Assembly (NCBI RefSeq): GCF_902859595.1
Contig: NZ_CADIJQ010000012.1
Span: 1 to 64,000 of the forward strand
Origin: Achromobacter kerstersii
GTDB lineage: Bacteria > Pseudomonadota > Gammaproteobacteria > Burkholderiales > Burkholderiaceae_B
Length of the DNA: 64,000 nucleotides
Direction: 5' to 3'
In this document: positions 51,804-60,143 of the stretch, in pieces
How the letters are laid out: each line of letters starts with the position of its first letter
Numbering within the stretch: the first letter of the stretch is position 1
Program-made: the position numbers and the translations under genes
The notes under the pieces: generated by a model
The model's database searches: none
What the model saw: the letters and a program-made list of their open reading frames with translations, nothing else
What the model was told of the DNA's origin: nothing

Positions 51804-52994
51804 TCAACGCTCCACCAGCGCGATGCGCTTGTTGTACCAGTTCATGAATATCGAGATCGACAGGCTGACCGTCAGGTACGCGCCCATGATGATGAGAATG
51901 CCCTCGATGGCCTGGCCCGTCTGGTTCAGCGTGGTGTTCACGACCGACACGATGTCGGGGTAGCCGATGGCGACTGCCAGCGAGCTGTTCTTCGTCAGGT
52001 TCAGGTACTGGCTGGTCATCGGGGGGATGATCACGCGCAGCGCCTGCGGCAGAATCACCAGGCGCAGCACCTTCGCGCGCGGCAGCCCCAGCGAACCGGC
52101 AGCTTCCCATTGGCCGTTGTTCACGGCCTGGATACCCGAGCGCACCACTTCAGCGATGAACGCCGACGTGTAGATCACCAGACCCGCCAGCAATGCGGCG
52201 AACTCCGGCGACAAGGTCAAACCGCCCGAGAAGTTAAAGCCCTTCAGTTCCGGCATGTCCAGCGTCAGCGACGCGCCGCTGACCAGCCAGCCGATGAACG
52301 GCAGACCGATCAACAGGCCGATGGCCCAACGGCCCAACGGGAACATGTGGCCGGTGGCTTCGTGGCGCTTCTTGCCGTAGTGGCCCAGGAAGATGATGGC
52401 GACGATGGCCAGGCCCAGGCCGGCCAGCATCCAGTCCAGCGAATTGCCTTCCAGCCCCGGCACTTTCAGGCCGCGGTTGGAGATGAAGACACCGGGCAGC
52501 GGATTGTGCGCCTGACGCGGACCCGGCATGTTTTCCGTGATCAGCGCGTACCAGAAGAACAATTGCAGCAGCAGCGGCACGTTGCGCATGACCTCGACGT
52601 AGAACGAGGTGATCTTCGCAACCAGCCAGTTCTTGGACAGGCGGCCGATACCGATCAGGGTGCCGAGGATGGTGGCCAGCACGATGCCGATGACGGCGAC
52701 GCGTAGCGTGTTGAGCAGGCCGACCAGGATGGCGCGGCCGTAATCATTGGCGGGGGTGTAGGCGATGGGCGTTTCGCCGATCGCGAACCCGGCTTCACGG
52801 CTCAGGAACCCGAACCCCGTGGCGATGTTGCGCACGGACAGGTTGTGTAGCGTGTTGGAAACCAGGAACCACACGGCCCAGGCAACCGCGGACAGCGCAA
52901 GCACCTGGTAAACCACGGAGCGCACCCCGGGGTCATTCCAGTTCAGCCGCCGGCGAGGTGCCGAAATCGGGGCGTTTTTATTGGAAGTCGTCAT
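51804..52994 (-). CDS. aapQ: General L-amino acid ABC transporter permease (AapQ/BztB type)
   Basis: 396 residues from the ATG at 52994, matching the AapQ/BztB size class. The N-terminal domain includes 'ILVGLLNTLRVAVIGIVLATILGTLIGIGRLSKNWLVAKITSFYVEVMRNVPLLLQLFFWY'. A long insert (about 180-260) precedes the EAA loop 'FIAEVVRSGIQAVNNGQWEAAGSLGLPRAKVLRLVILPQALRVIIPPMTSQYLNL'. A strong hairpin precedes the gene, probably lowering its expression relative to the receptor. Confidence 0.92.
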   Translation of the reverse strand: MTTSNKNAPISAPRRRLNWNDPGVRSVVYQVLALSAVAWAVWFLVSNTLHNLSVRNIATGFGFLSREAGFAIGETPIAYTPANDYGRAILVGLLNTLRVAVIGIVLATILGTLIGIGRLSKNWLVAKITSFYVEVMRNVPLLLQLFFWYALITENMPGPRQAHNPLPGVFISNRGLKVPGLEGNSLDWMLAGLGLAIVAIIFLGHYGKKRHEATGHMFPLGRWAIGLLIGLPFIGWLVSGASLTLDMPELKGFNFSGGLTLSPEFAALLAGLVIYTSAFIAEVVRSGIQAVNNGQWEAAGSLGLPRAKVLRLVILPQALRVIIPPMTSQYLNLTKNSSLAVAIGYPDIVSVVNTTLNQTGQAIEGILIIMGAYLTVSLSISIFMNWYNKRIALVER

Positions 52995-53079
52995 GATGAA
53001 TCTACAGAAGTCGTACACCGGGTGGCAACGCCGGCAAGGCCACGCCCCCCACTCCTGCCGCCCGCTCGGTGGCGGGCTA

Positions 53080-53111
53080 GGCAAAACGGAGCGCTAGGGC
53101 TCCGTTTTGCC
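53080..53111 (-). terminator. Perfect hairpin between receptor and permease genes
   Basis: A 13-bp stem, GGCAAAACGGAGC / GCTCCGTTTTGCC, with the 6-base loop GCTAGG or its complement. It lies between the amino-acid receptor gene and the first permease gene. A smaller GCCCGC...GCGGGC hairpin is next to it at about 53060-53076. It probably acts as partial terminator or mRNA-end protector so that receptor mRNA exceeds permease mRNA. Confidence 0.75.
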
Positions 53112-53124
53112 AGGCAGCCGTATG

Positions 53125-54140
53125 TTAGCGCACCGGCCAGCCGTACATCAAACCGCCTTGCTTGTACGACGCGTTCAAGCCACGTTCCAGCTTCATCGCG
53201 CTGTTCTTGCCCAGCGTGTTTTCGAAGCTTTCACCGTAGTTGCCCACGTTCTTGATGATGTTGTAGGCCCACTTGTCGTCCACGCCCAGGTTCTTGCCCA
53301 TGCCCGGGGTCACGCCCAGGATGCGCTGGATGTTGGGGTTGGGGCTCTTCAGCATTTCATCCACGTTCGCCTTGGTGATGCCGTATTCCTCGGCTTCCAG
53401 CATGGCGTTCAGCGACCAGCGCACGATGTTGAACCATTGCTCGTCGCCCTGGCGAACCATGGGGCCCAACGGTTCCTTCGAGAAGTCTTCCGGCAGGATG
53501 ACGAACTTGTCCGGATTCTCGAGCGTGGTGCGGGTGGAAGCCAGTTGCGACTTGTCGGTCGTGAAGGCGTCGCAGCGGCCGGCCGAGAAGGCGCGGATGA
53601 TTTCGTCGTACTTGTCGATCACGACCGGCTTGAATTCGATCTTCTGGCCGCGGAACCAGTCAGCCAGGTTCAGCTCGGTGGTCGTGCCCGGCTGCACGCA
53701 GATCGTGGCGCCGTTCAGTTCCTTTGCGCTCTTGACGTTCAGGTCCTTGGAGACCATGACGCCTTGCGAGTCGTAGTAGTTCACGCCAACGCCGATCAGG
53801 CCCAGCGTCGTGTCGCGGGTCAGCGTCACGGTGGTGTTGCGGGTCAGCACGTCGACTTCGCCGGATTGCAGCGCGGTGAAGCGTTGCTGCGTGTTCAGCG
53901 GCGTGAACTTCACCTTGGAGGCATCGCCGAACATGGTCGACGCGATGGCGCGGCACATGTCCACGTCAATGCCCTTGTACTCGCCCTTGCTGTCGGCGAT
54001 GGAGAAACCCGGAATGCCCGTCGACACGCCGCACTGGACAAACCCTTTTTTCTTGACGTTATCGAAGGTCGCGCCCGCATTGGCGGCTGCCGAAACAGCG
54101 AACAATGCCGCGCCAATAGCAGCGAGTTTCAGTACTTCAT
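53125..54140 (-). CDS. aapJ: General L-amino acid ABC receptor (AapJ/BztA type), apparent frameshift at codon 2-3
   Basis: The mature protein is intact: signal peptide core 'LKLAAIGAALFAVSAAANA', then 'GATFDNVKKKGFVQCGVSTGIPGFSIADSKGEYKGIDVDMCRAIASTMFGD', as in AapJ/BztA. The expected ATG at 54140, with GGAG six bases upstream, reads ATGAAGTACTGA and stops after three codons. The receptor frame (GAA GTA CTG AAA CTC) needs one extra base, as in ATG AAA GTA CTG. The length from that ATG is 1016 bases, not a multiple of three. An in-frame ATG at 54234 or 54312 would add a leader of 30-60 residues before the signal peptide. This is a one-base deletion, a sequencing error or unusual initiation. 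Confidence 0.85.
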
Positions 54141-54466
54141 CGTGATCTCCGTGTGGGATAAAGCGAGCCTTGCGCGAGCCGGGTTGGGCCGACGCATGGG
54201 GCGGATGGTAGCGTCCACGAAGCACGCGGCGCATCCGGGAATTCCCTTGAAATATAGGGACACTGGCGAAATCAAACGTCGTTTTCGTACGAAAACGGGG
54301 ACGCGTTTTCACCTATTTCGAACCCGTCCGAGACGCGTTCATTTCGTTCTGATCAAAAGGTGTCCACCTGGTCACGGCGTAATGCTTTTTCACAGGGCAG
54401 GCACGAATCGGCTTAGGTCTCCTTACTGTCCCCGAGTTACTATTGCGGCTTCATCTGACAGCCGCC
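54141..54466. promoter_or_regulatory. Divergent region between aapJ and ftsE with 16-bp palindrome
   Basis: 326 bases without a credible gene. A perfect palindrome, GTTTTCGTACGAAAAC, lies at 54281-54296, and CCCTTGAAATATAGGG at about 54244-54259 is a near-symmetric AT-centred site. Either may control aapJ. ACGCGTTTTC and ACGCGTTCATTTCG at 54301-54345 form a loose direct repeat. Confidence 0.5.
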
Positions 54467-55228
54467 ATGATCGAATTCCAACACGTATTCAAATCATATG
54501 GTCGCGGCCGAAATATTCTGGCCGACATCAACTTCCGCGTAAGCGCGGGAGAATTCGTTTTCGTCTCGGGGCCGTCCGGCGCCGGCAAGTCCACACTGCT
54601 CAAGCTGATTGGCGGGCTGGAGCCCGCTAGCCGCGGGTCCATCCAGGTCAACGGCCAGCGGCTGGACAAGCTGCCCGCACGGGCCCGGCCGTACTTGCGC
54701 CGCGCCGTAGGCGTCATCTTGCAAGACACCCATCTGTTGTTCGATCGAAGCGCGTTCGAAAACGTGATGCTGCCGTTGGCGGTTCAGGGGCACCCCTGGG
54801 ATTCCGCCGCCGCGCGCGCCCGCGCCGCGCTGGACAAAGTGGGGCTGTCGGGCAAAGAAGATTTGAATCCCATCGAACTATCGGGCGGCGAACAGCAGCG
54901 GCTGGCGATTGCGCGCGCCATCGTGAACCGGCCCGCCATCCTGATTGCGGATGAACCCACCGCCAACCTTGACCACGACAACGCGCAACGCATCATGAAC
55001 GTGTTCCGCGACTTCAACCGCGTGGGCGTGACGACGCTGATCGCCTCGCACGACCAGGACCTCATGGCGCGCTACGCCACTCGCACCTTGCGCATCGACC
55101 CGGGCAAGTTCGCCGATTCGAACGGGTCCGCCCCGCCCCCAGACGCCGCACCGCCTCAAGCCGCCCCGCCCCGCACGGGCGGCGGCCGCGCGGAACCCGG
55201 CATGGGCCATCCGGGAGCCTCGTCATGA
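54467..55228 (+). CDS. ftsE: Cell-division ABC ATPase FtsE
   Basis: 253 residues from the ATG at 54467. ATPase of the FtsEX complex, which activates septal peptidoglycan hydrolases. 'MIEFQHVFKSYG' is the typical start; Walker A 'GPSGAGKST', 'GVILQDTHLLFDRSAFENVMLPL', signature 'LSGGEQQRLAIARAI', Walker B 'ILIADEPTANLD'. It is about 30 residues longer than usual because of a Pro/Ala/Gly-rich tail after residue 218. The stop overlaps the ftsX start by four bases (ATGA). Confidence 0.93.
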   Translation: MIEFQHVFKSYGRGRNILADINFRVSAGEFVFVSGPSGAGKSTLLKLIGGLEPASRGSIQVNGQRLDKLPARARPYLRRAVGVILQDTHLLFDRSAFENVMLPLAVQGHPWDSAAARARAALDKVGLSGKEDLNPIELSGGEQQRLAIARAIVNRPAILIADEPTANLDHDNAQRIMNVFRDFNRVGVTTLIASHDQDLMARYATRTLRIDPGKFADSNGSAPPPDAAPPQAAPPRTGGGRAEPGMGHPGASS

Positions 55229-56133
55229 ACGCCTGGCTGCGGCAACACCGCTATGCGTTGATGGTCACGCTGCGCCGGCTGGCCAAACAACCGTTCTCAT
55301 CCTTGGCCAACCTGCTGGTGATGGCGCTGGCATTGGCCCTGCCGTTGCTGGGCAGCGCCATTCTGGTGTCGGTCCAACCCGTGGCGCGGCAGATGTCCGT
55401 TACCCCGGAAGTGACTGTGTTCATGCGCGTGGATGCTCCATCGGGCGCCGCGGCAGACGTGGCTAAACGCATCAAGGACGAATATCAGGAAGACGTGCGC
55501 GCCGTGCGCGTGGTGGGACGCGATGCCGCACTGGCCGATCTGCGCGCCAATCCGGCGTGGCAGCAGGCGCTGGCCGTGCTGCCCGGCAACCCGCTGCCGG
55601 ACGCCGTGGTCGTGACGCTGGCCGATGGCGACAACCTGGCCGGGCGCGCCGACAAGCTGGCCGGCGCCTGGAAACAATGGAATCACGTAGACCTGGTGCA
55701 GCTGGACAGCGCCTGGGTGCAGCGCCTGGAAGCCATTCTGCGTTTTGCGCGCATCGGCCTGGGTTTCCTGGCCGCGTGCGTCGCCGTCGTGGTGCTGGCC
55801 ACGGTGTTCAACACCGTGCGCATGCAAGCGCTGTCGCAACGTGAAGAAATTGGCGTCGCCCGCTTGGTGGGCGCCACGGAATCCTTCGTGCGCCGGCCGT
55901 TTTTGTACCTGGGTGCGCTGTCGGGCGCCGTGGCGTCACTGCTGGCGATTGGCGTGTCGGCCATTGCGCTGTCACCGCTGAACGACGCCCTGCTTGGGCT
56001 TGCCCGCAGCTACGGCGCGGAATTCGCCCTGCACCTGCCGGGCGCGTCCGTGCTGATCTTCGCCGTGGTGGCCTCTGCCGCCTTGGGCGCCTTGTCGGCC
56101 CGCTGGTCGGTGACGCGCAGCACGCGGTTCTGA
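55225..56133 (+). CDS. ftsX: Cell-division permease-like protein FtsX
   Basis: 302 residues. Membrane partner of FtsE. TM1 ('FSSLANLLVMALALALPLLGSAILV') is followed by the periplasmic domain (about 50-165), including 'QMSVTPEVTVFMRVDAPSGAAADVAKRIK'. Three C-terminal segments include the FtsX signature region 'TVFNTVRMQALSQREEIGVARLVGATESFVRRPFLYLG'. It transmits ATP hydrolysis to periplasmic activators of murein hydrolases. Translationally coupled to ftsE. Confidence 0.94.
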   Translation: MNAWLRQHRYALMVTLRRLAKQPFSSLANLLVMALALALPLLGSAILVSVQPVARQMSVTPEVTVFMRVDAPSGAAADVAKRIKDEYQEDVRAVRVVGRDAALADLRANPAWQQALAVLPGNPLPDAVVVTLADGDNLAGRADKLAGAWKQWNHVDLVQLDSAWVQRLEAILRFARIGLGFLAACVAVVVLATVFNTVRMQALSQREEIGVARLVGATESFVRRPFLYLGALSGAVASLLAIGVSAIALSPLNDALLGLARSYGAEFALHLPGASVLIFAVVASAALGALSARWSVTRSTRF

Positions 56134-56222
56134 TCGCAGCGGCGCGGGCACCTGCGCTGGTATTCCCATACCAGTACGTTCACACCGCGCCAGGGCGGCC
56201 GCGCCCGGAAAATCTTCCATAA

Positions 56223-56279
56223 AGCCACGTATGAAGCCTGAACCTCCCCGTGATCCGGGGAAAGGCTTCATGCGTGGCT
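56223..56279 (+). terminator. Two-tier hairpin downstream of ftsX
   Basis: A 17-bp stem joins AGCCACGTATGAAGCCT (56223-56239) and AGGCTTCATGCGTGGCT (56263-56279). Its single imperfect pair is G-U if read as plus-strand RNA. The apical part holds a second hairpin, CCCCG-TGATC-CGGGG. There is no T-run after it, so it is not a classical intrinsic terminator. It lies in the 408-base gap 56134-56541 before cheD; the rest of that gap shows an AT-rich stretch near 56455-56480 and no gene. Confidence 0.6.
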
Positions 56280-56541
56280 GTGTACGATGATTCCAAGCCG
56301 TCCCTTACGGGCGGAGACTACGTCTTCGAGCGTCCAGCAATCAGCCGGCGATGCGCCAGGGAGAGGAAAGCGCGTTAATAATCAGGGACGTATCACGTCG
56401 CAGCCGTTACAAGCATTTCCCCCGTTGTCCGCTGGGATATGCAAGAATAAAGCGACATTTTTTTACACTTTTTGAAACATTCGCTGTTTTACCGAGCTAC
56501 GTCCTTCGTGTCCCAATCGCTGTTCTTGCCCCTTAAGTCCC

Positions 56542-57348
56542 ATGGTCGCCCGTCTTGAAGCCCGTGCAACGCGCCACTATTTCGATAGCGCGTTCCAATG
56601 TCAGGCGGTGAAAGTGCTCCCCAACGAGTACTACGTCACCGACGAAGACCTGATGATCTCGACCGTACTCGGGTCGTGTGTTGCCGCCTGTATCCATGAC
56701 CCGGTCACGGGCGTGGGCGGCATGAACCATTTCATGTTGCCGGAAGGCGACATGCAGTCGCCCGCGTCGGCCACGATGCGCTATGGCGCGTTTGCCATGG
56801 AAGTGCTGATCAACGAACTGCTCAAAGCGGGCGCCGTGCGCGACCGCCTGGAAGCCAAGGTGTTCGGCGGCGGCGCGGTGCTAAGCGCCATGCAGCAGAT
56901 GAACATTGGCGAGCGCAACGGCGAATTCGTCCTGAACTACCTGCGCACGGAAGGCATTCCGGTCAAGGGGCAGGACCTGGGCGACGTGCATGCGCGGCGC
57001 ATCAATTACTTCCCGCGTGATGGCCGGGTGATGGTGCGCAAGATGGCGCCGCACCACCAGCGCGCCGAGGAAATCATCGCCAAGCGCGAACAGGCCGCGG
57101 CGCAAAGCGTGCAAGCCAAGACGCAAACGCCGCAGCGTGTCGAACGCTTCACCCGGCCGGGTGTGGAACGCTTTGATCGTCCTGGCGTAGAACGTTTCGA
57201 CAAGCCTGCGCGCCCCGGTGTGGAACGTTTCGACAAACCGGCCCGCCCTGGCGTAGAGCGGTTCGACCGCCCTGCCCGGCCCGGCGTCGAACGCTTTGAC
57301 ACCGCGCTCTCGCGCCTGCGCAACAAGTCGGAAACCACCGACACCTGA
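56542..57348 (+). CDS. cheD: Chemoreceptor glutamine deamidase CheD with repeat tail
   Basis: 268 residues; CheD is normally about 160-200. It deamidates glutamines of methyl-accepting chemotaxis proteins. The catalytic core is complete: '[32 protein letters not shown]' carries Cys46 and His63, and '[36 protein letters not shown]' follows. Residues about 199-253 are a repeat tail in which V-E-R-F-[DT] occurs six times, first every 8 and then every 11 residues (units such as [11 protein letters not shown]). No other che gene is in the window. The start is supported by the conserved reading, though the ribosome site is weak. Confidence 0.92.
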   Translation: MVARLEARATRHYFDSAFQCQAVKVLPNEYYVTDEDLMISTVLGSCVAACIHDPVTGVGGMNHFMLPEGDMQSPASATMRYGAFAMEVLINELLKAGAVRDRLEAKVFGGGAVLSAMQQMNIGERNGEFVLNYLRTEGIPVKGQDLGDVHARRINYFPRDGRVMVRKMAPHHQRAEEIIAKREQAAAQSVQAKTQTPQRVERFTRPGVERFDRPGVERFDKPARPGVERFDKPARPGVERFDRPARPGVERFDTALSRLRNKSETTDT

Positions 57349-57395
57349 AGGGCAAGCGACGACGGAACGGGACGCTGCGCGCCTACAATCAGCGC

Positions 57396-58085
57396 ATGTC
57401 CACCGTCCGTCTCTTCTTCGCCCTGTGGCCGTCGCCCCCGCTTGCCGCCTCGCTTGCCGGCTGGGCGGAAGCCGCCCGGCCTGCCTGCGGCGGGCGCGTC
57501 ATGCGCACCGAAACGCTGCACCTGACCCTGGCCTTTCTCGGCCCCGTGGATGCGCAACTGGCCGACAAGCTTGCCGCCGCCACGCCGGAACTCCGGCTGC
57601 CGCCGGGCGAGGTCACGCTGGATCATTACGGCGTATTCAAACGCCAGCGCATCCTCTGGGCCGGGCCGCGCGCCACCCCTGCCGCGCTGCAAGCCGTGCA
57701 TGACGAACTGTGGCGTTGGCTGGCCGGATTCGGCCTGGCTGCGCCGCCCCAGCCTTTCCGACCGCACGTCACACTGCTGCGCAATATCGAACGTGCGGGT
57801 CCGGCCGAAGGCACGCCGGATTTCCCCCCTGATCACTCCCCTGATCACTCCCCTGATCACTCCCCTGATCACTCCCCTGATCACGCCTCAGATCACGCCT
57901 CAGATCACTCCCCCGATCACGCCTCAGATCGCTCCCCCGATCGCTCCCCTGAGCTGGCCCCTGCTGAGCAGCCCCCTGAACCGCTCGTCTGGCGCTATGA
58001 CCGCATGGTGCTGGTGGCGTCCGAATCGCTGACGGGCGGCAGCCGCTACCGCATCGTTGCGCAATCGCGCCCCGTGGAACCCTAG
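57396..58085 (+). CDS. thpR: RNA 2',3'-cyclic phosphodiesterase (ThpR/LigT) with repeat insert
   Basis: 229 residues versus about 175-190 for the family. 2H phosphoesterase: the two catalytic H-x-T motifs are 'LHLTLAFLG' (His42) and 'RPHVTLLRN' (His124). It hydrolyses 2',3'-cyclic phosphate ends of RNA. Between the second motif and the last strand ('WRYDRMVLVASESLTGGSRYRI') an insert at about residues 145-190 consists of P-D-H-S / S-D-H-A tetrapeptide repeats. The insert lies in what should be a surface loop, so the enzyme may remain active. Confidence 0.9.
   Translation: MSTVRLFFALWPSPPLAASLAGWAEAARPACGGRVMRTETLHLTLAFLGPVDAQLADKLAAATPELRLPPGEVTLDHYGVFKRQRILWAGPRATPAALQAVHDELWRWLAGFGLAAPPQPFRPHVTLLRNIERAGPAEGTPDFPPDHSPDHSPDHSPDHSPDHASDHASDHSPDHASDRSPDRSPELAPAEQPPEPLVWRYDRMVLVASESLTGGSRYRIVAQSRPVEP
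57826..57950 (+). repeat. 12-bp tandem repeat inside thpR
   Basis: About ten in-frame 12-bp units, consensus CCTGATCACTCC (with variants GATCACGCCTCA and GATCGCTCCCCC), encode the PDHS/SDHA repeats. Several successive units (57828-57880) are identical, which points to recent expansion. Confidence 0.9.
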
Positions 58086-58132
58086 CCGGGCTCTGGCACA
58101 ATCAGGCGCTTGCACAACCCCCTGGGATCGCC

Positions 58133-58693
58133 ATGATCATCCTGCTGGACCAAGACGGCGTGCTGGCCGATTTCGAACACGCGTTCATCGACGCCTGGCG
58201 CGCGCGCTACCCCGACATCGCGCCCATTGAATTTGAAGACCGCAAGTCGTTCTACATCCGCGAGGATTACGGCCCCGAACTACGCGATATGGCCGAGGCC
58301 ATCTACACCGCGCCCGGCTTCATCCGCAACCTGCCGCCCGTGCCCGGCGCGCTGGACGCCGTGCGCGAATTGCTGGCGCTGGGCATGGACGTGCGCATCT
58401 GCACGTCGCCGCTATCGCAGTTTGAAAATTGCGTGGCCGAAAAATACCTGTGGGTAGAAAAGAACCTGGGCCGCGACGCCACGCACCGGCTGATCCTGAC
58501 CAAAGACAAGACGCTGGTTCAAGGCCATCTGCTGATCGACGACAAGCCCCTGATTGAAGGCGCCGTGAAGCCGCGCTGGAAACACATTCTGTTTGACACG
58601 CCTTACAACCGGCACGTTACCGACCGGCCCCGCATCACGTGGTCGACGTGGCGCAATGTGCTGGCGGGCGAGCTCTATACAGCAGACGAGTGA
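58133..58693 (+). CDS. 5'-nucleotidase, 5'(3')-deoxyribonucleotidase-like (HAD)
   Basis: 186 residues. HAD-superfamily phosphatase of the NT5C family: motif I 'LLDQDGVLADFE' (D-x-D-G), cap region 'YGPELRDMAEAIYTAPGFIRNLPPVPGALDAVRELL', motif II 'VRICTSPLS', motif III/IV 'LILTKDKTLVQGHLLIDDKP'. It probably dephosphorylates deoxyribonucleoside monophosphates. It sits alone after thpR with a 47-base gap. Confidence 0.86.
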   Translation: MIILLDQDGVLADFEHAFIDAWRARYPDIAPIEFEDRKSFYIREDYGPELRDMAEAIYTAPGFIRNLPPVPGALDAVRELLALGMDVRICTSPLSQFENCVAEKYLWVEKNLGRDATHRLILTKDKTLVQGHLLIDDKPLIEGAVKPRWKHILFDTPYNRHVTDRPRITWSTWRNVLAGELYTADE

Positions 58694-58776
58694 GTTCGCC
58701 TGAATCCTGTTCAGCGGTCATGAATTAGGACTATTCTGTGTTGGCTGTACCCCCCCACCCCGGAGGAGCCCGCACC

Positions 58777-60114
58777 ATGAATCTGTACCGTCTGCTCAAG
58801 CAGCGAGAAGCCGACCACAAGCCTTTACGAGTTGCACTGTTGGGCGCCGGAAAGTTCGGCGCCATGTTCATGAGCCAGGCTCCCCGCACGCCGGGGATGC
58901 GGCTGGTGGCGGTGGCGGATCTGGCGCCCGACCGCGCCCGCGCCGCCCTGACCCGCGTCGGCTGGCCCGCCAGCGCCCTTAACGCCGCCAACACCAACGA
59001 CGCGCTGAAGAACGGCAAAGTCTTCTTCAGCGATGACCCCTTGGCCATCATCGCGAGTCCCGACGTCGACATCGTTATCGACGCCACCGGCCAGGCCGCC
59101 GCCGGCATCACCCACGTGCTGGCCTGCTGCGAATACGGCAAGCACATCATCATGGTCAATGTTGAAGCCGACGCGCTGGCCGGCCCGCTGTTGGCGCGCC
59201 GCGCGCGCGAAGCGGGCATCGTCTATTCACTGGCCTACGGCGACCAGCCTGCGCTGATCTGCGAAATGGTGGATTGGGCGCGCGCGTCCGGTTTCGAAGT
59301 GATGGCGGCCGGCAAGGGCACGAAATACCTGCCCGAATTTCACACGTCCACGCCCGACACCGTGTGGCCGTACTACGGCTTCACCGCGGAAATGGTGGCG
59401 GCGGGCGACTTCAACGCGCAGATGTTCAACAGCTTTCTGGACGGCACCAAAAGCGCCATCGAGATGGCGGCGGTGTCCAACGCCACGGGCTTGCTGCCGT
59501 CGCCGTCGGGCCTGCACTTCCCGCCTTGCGGCGTGGACGATCTGGCCCGTGTGCTGCGCCCGCGCGAGGACGGCGGCATCTTGCACCATCGCGGCCAGGT
59601 GGAAGTGATTTCATCGTTGGAACGCGATGGCCGCCCCGTGTTTCGCGACCTGCGCTGGGGCGTGTATGTGACGCTTGCGGCCGATAGCGATTACGTGCGC
59701 CGCTGCTTCCAGGAATACGGACTGGTGACGGACCCCAGCGGCAACTACACCGCCATGTACAAGCCCTATCACCTGATCGGGTTGGAGCTGGGCATCAGCG
59801 TGGCCAGCGTCGGGCTGCGGCGTGAACCCACTGGCGCGCCCGCCGGCTGGCACGGCGATGTGGTCGCCACCGCCAAGCGCGATTTGCAGGCCGGCCAGAT
59901 TCTGGATGGCGAAGGCGGCTACACGGTGTATGGCCGGCTGATGCCCGCGCCTGATTCCGTGGAAGAAGGCTATCTGCCGCTGGGGCTGTCGCATCAGGTC
60001 AAACTGAAACACCCCGTGCGGCAATCGCAGGCGATCCGCTGGCGCGACGTGGAATACGACGAGCGCTCAACGGCCGTGCAATTCCGCCGCGAAATGGAAC
60101 AGACCTTCGCCTGA
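58777..60114 (+). CDS. NAD(P)-dependent oxidoreductase with SAF-like C-terminus (DRL/homoserine-dehydrogenase-like)
   Basis: 445 residues from the ATG at 58777, with GGAGG nine bases upstream. An N-terminal Rossmann fold ('RVALLGAGKFGAMFMSQAPRTPGMRLVAVADLAPDRA', 'VDIVIDATGQAAAGITHVLACCEYGKHIIMVNVEADAL') resembles homoserine dehydrogenase. The C-terminal part ('DVVATAKRDLQAGQILDGEGGYTVYGRLMPA') is an SAF-type beta-clip domain. Members act on branched or polyhydroxy acids such as apionate; the substrate here is unknown. It neighbours a GntR regulator, an SDR and an ABC importer, which suggests a catabolic set. Confidence 0.82.
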   Translation: MNLYRLLKQREADHKPLRVALLGAGKFGAMFMSQAPRTPGMRLVAVADLAPDRARAALTRVGWPASALNAANTNDALKNGKVFFSDDPLAIIASPDVDIVIDATGQAAAGITHVLACCEYGKHIIMVNVEADALAGPLLARRAREAGIVYSLAYGDQPALICEMVDWARASGFEVMAAGKGTKYLPEFHTSTPDTVWPYYGFTAEMVAAGDFNAQMFNSFLDGTKSAIEMAAVSNATGLLPSPSGLHFPPCGVDDLARVLRPREDGGILHHRGQVEVISSLERDGRPVFRDLRWGVYVTLAADSDYVRRCFQEYGLVTDPSGNYTAMYKPYHLIGLELGISVASVGLRREPTGAPAGWHGDVVATAKRDLQAGQILDGEGGYTVYGRLMPAPDSVEEGYLPLGLSHQVKLKHPVRQSQAIRWRDVEYDERSTAVQFRREMEQTFA

Positions 60115-60143
60115 AGCGAAGCCAGGCCACCCCGCCCCGCCGC

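Noticed and set aside
53107-54630. 507-codon plus-strand frame across the aapJ region
   Set aside because: Antisense shadow; it also overlaps the start of ftsE in another frame.
56280-56541. Possible riboswitch upstream of cheD
   Set aside because: No recognisable aptamer core; only the single strong hairpin next to ftsX is supported.
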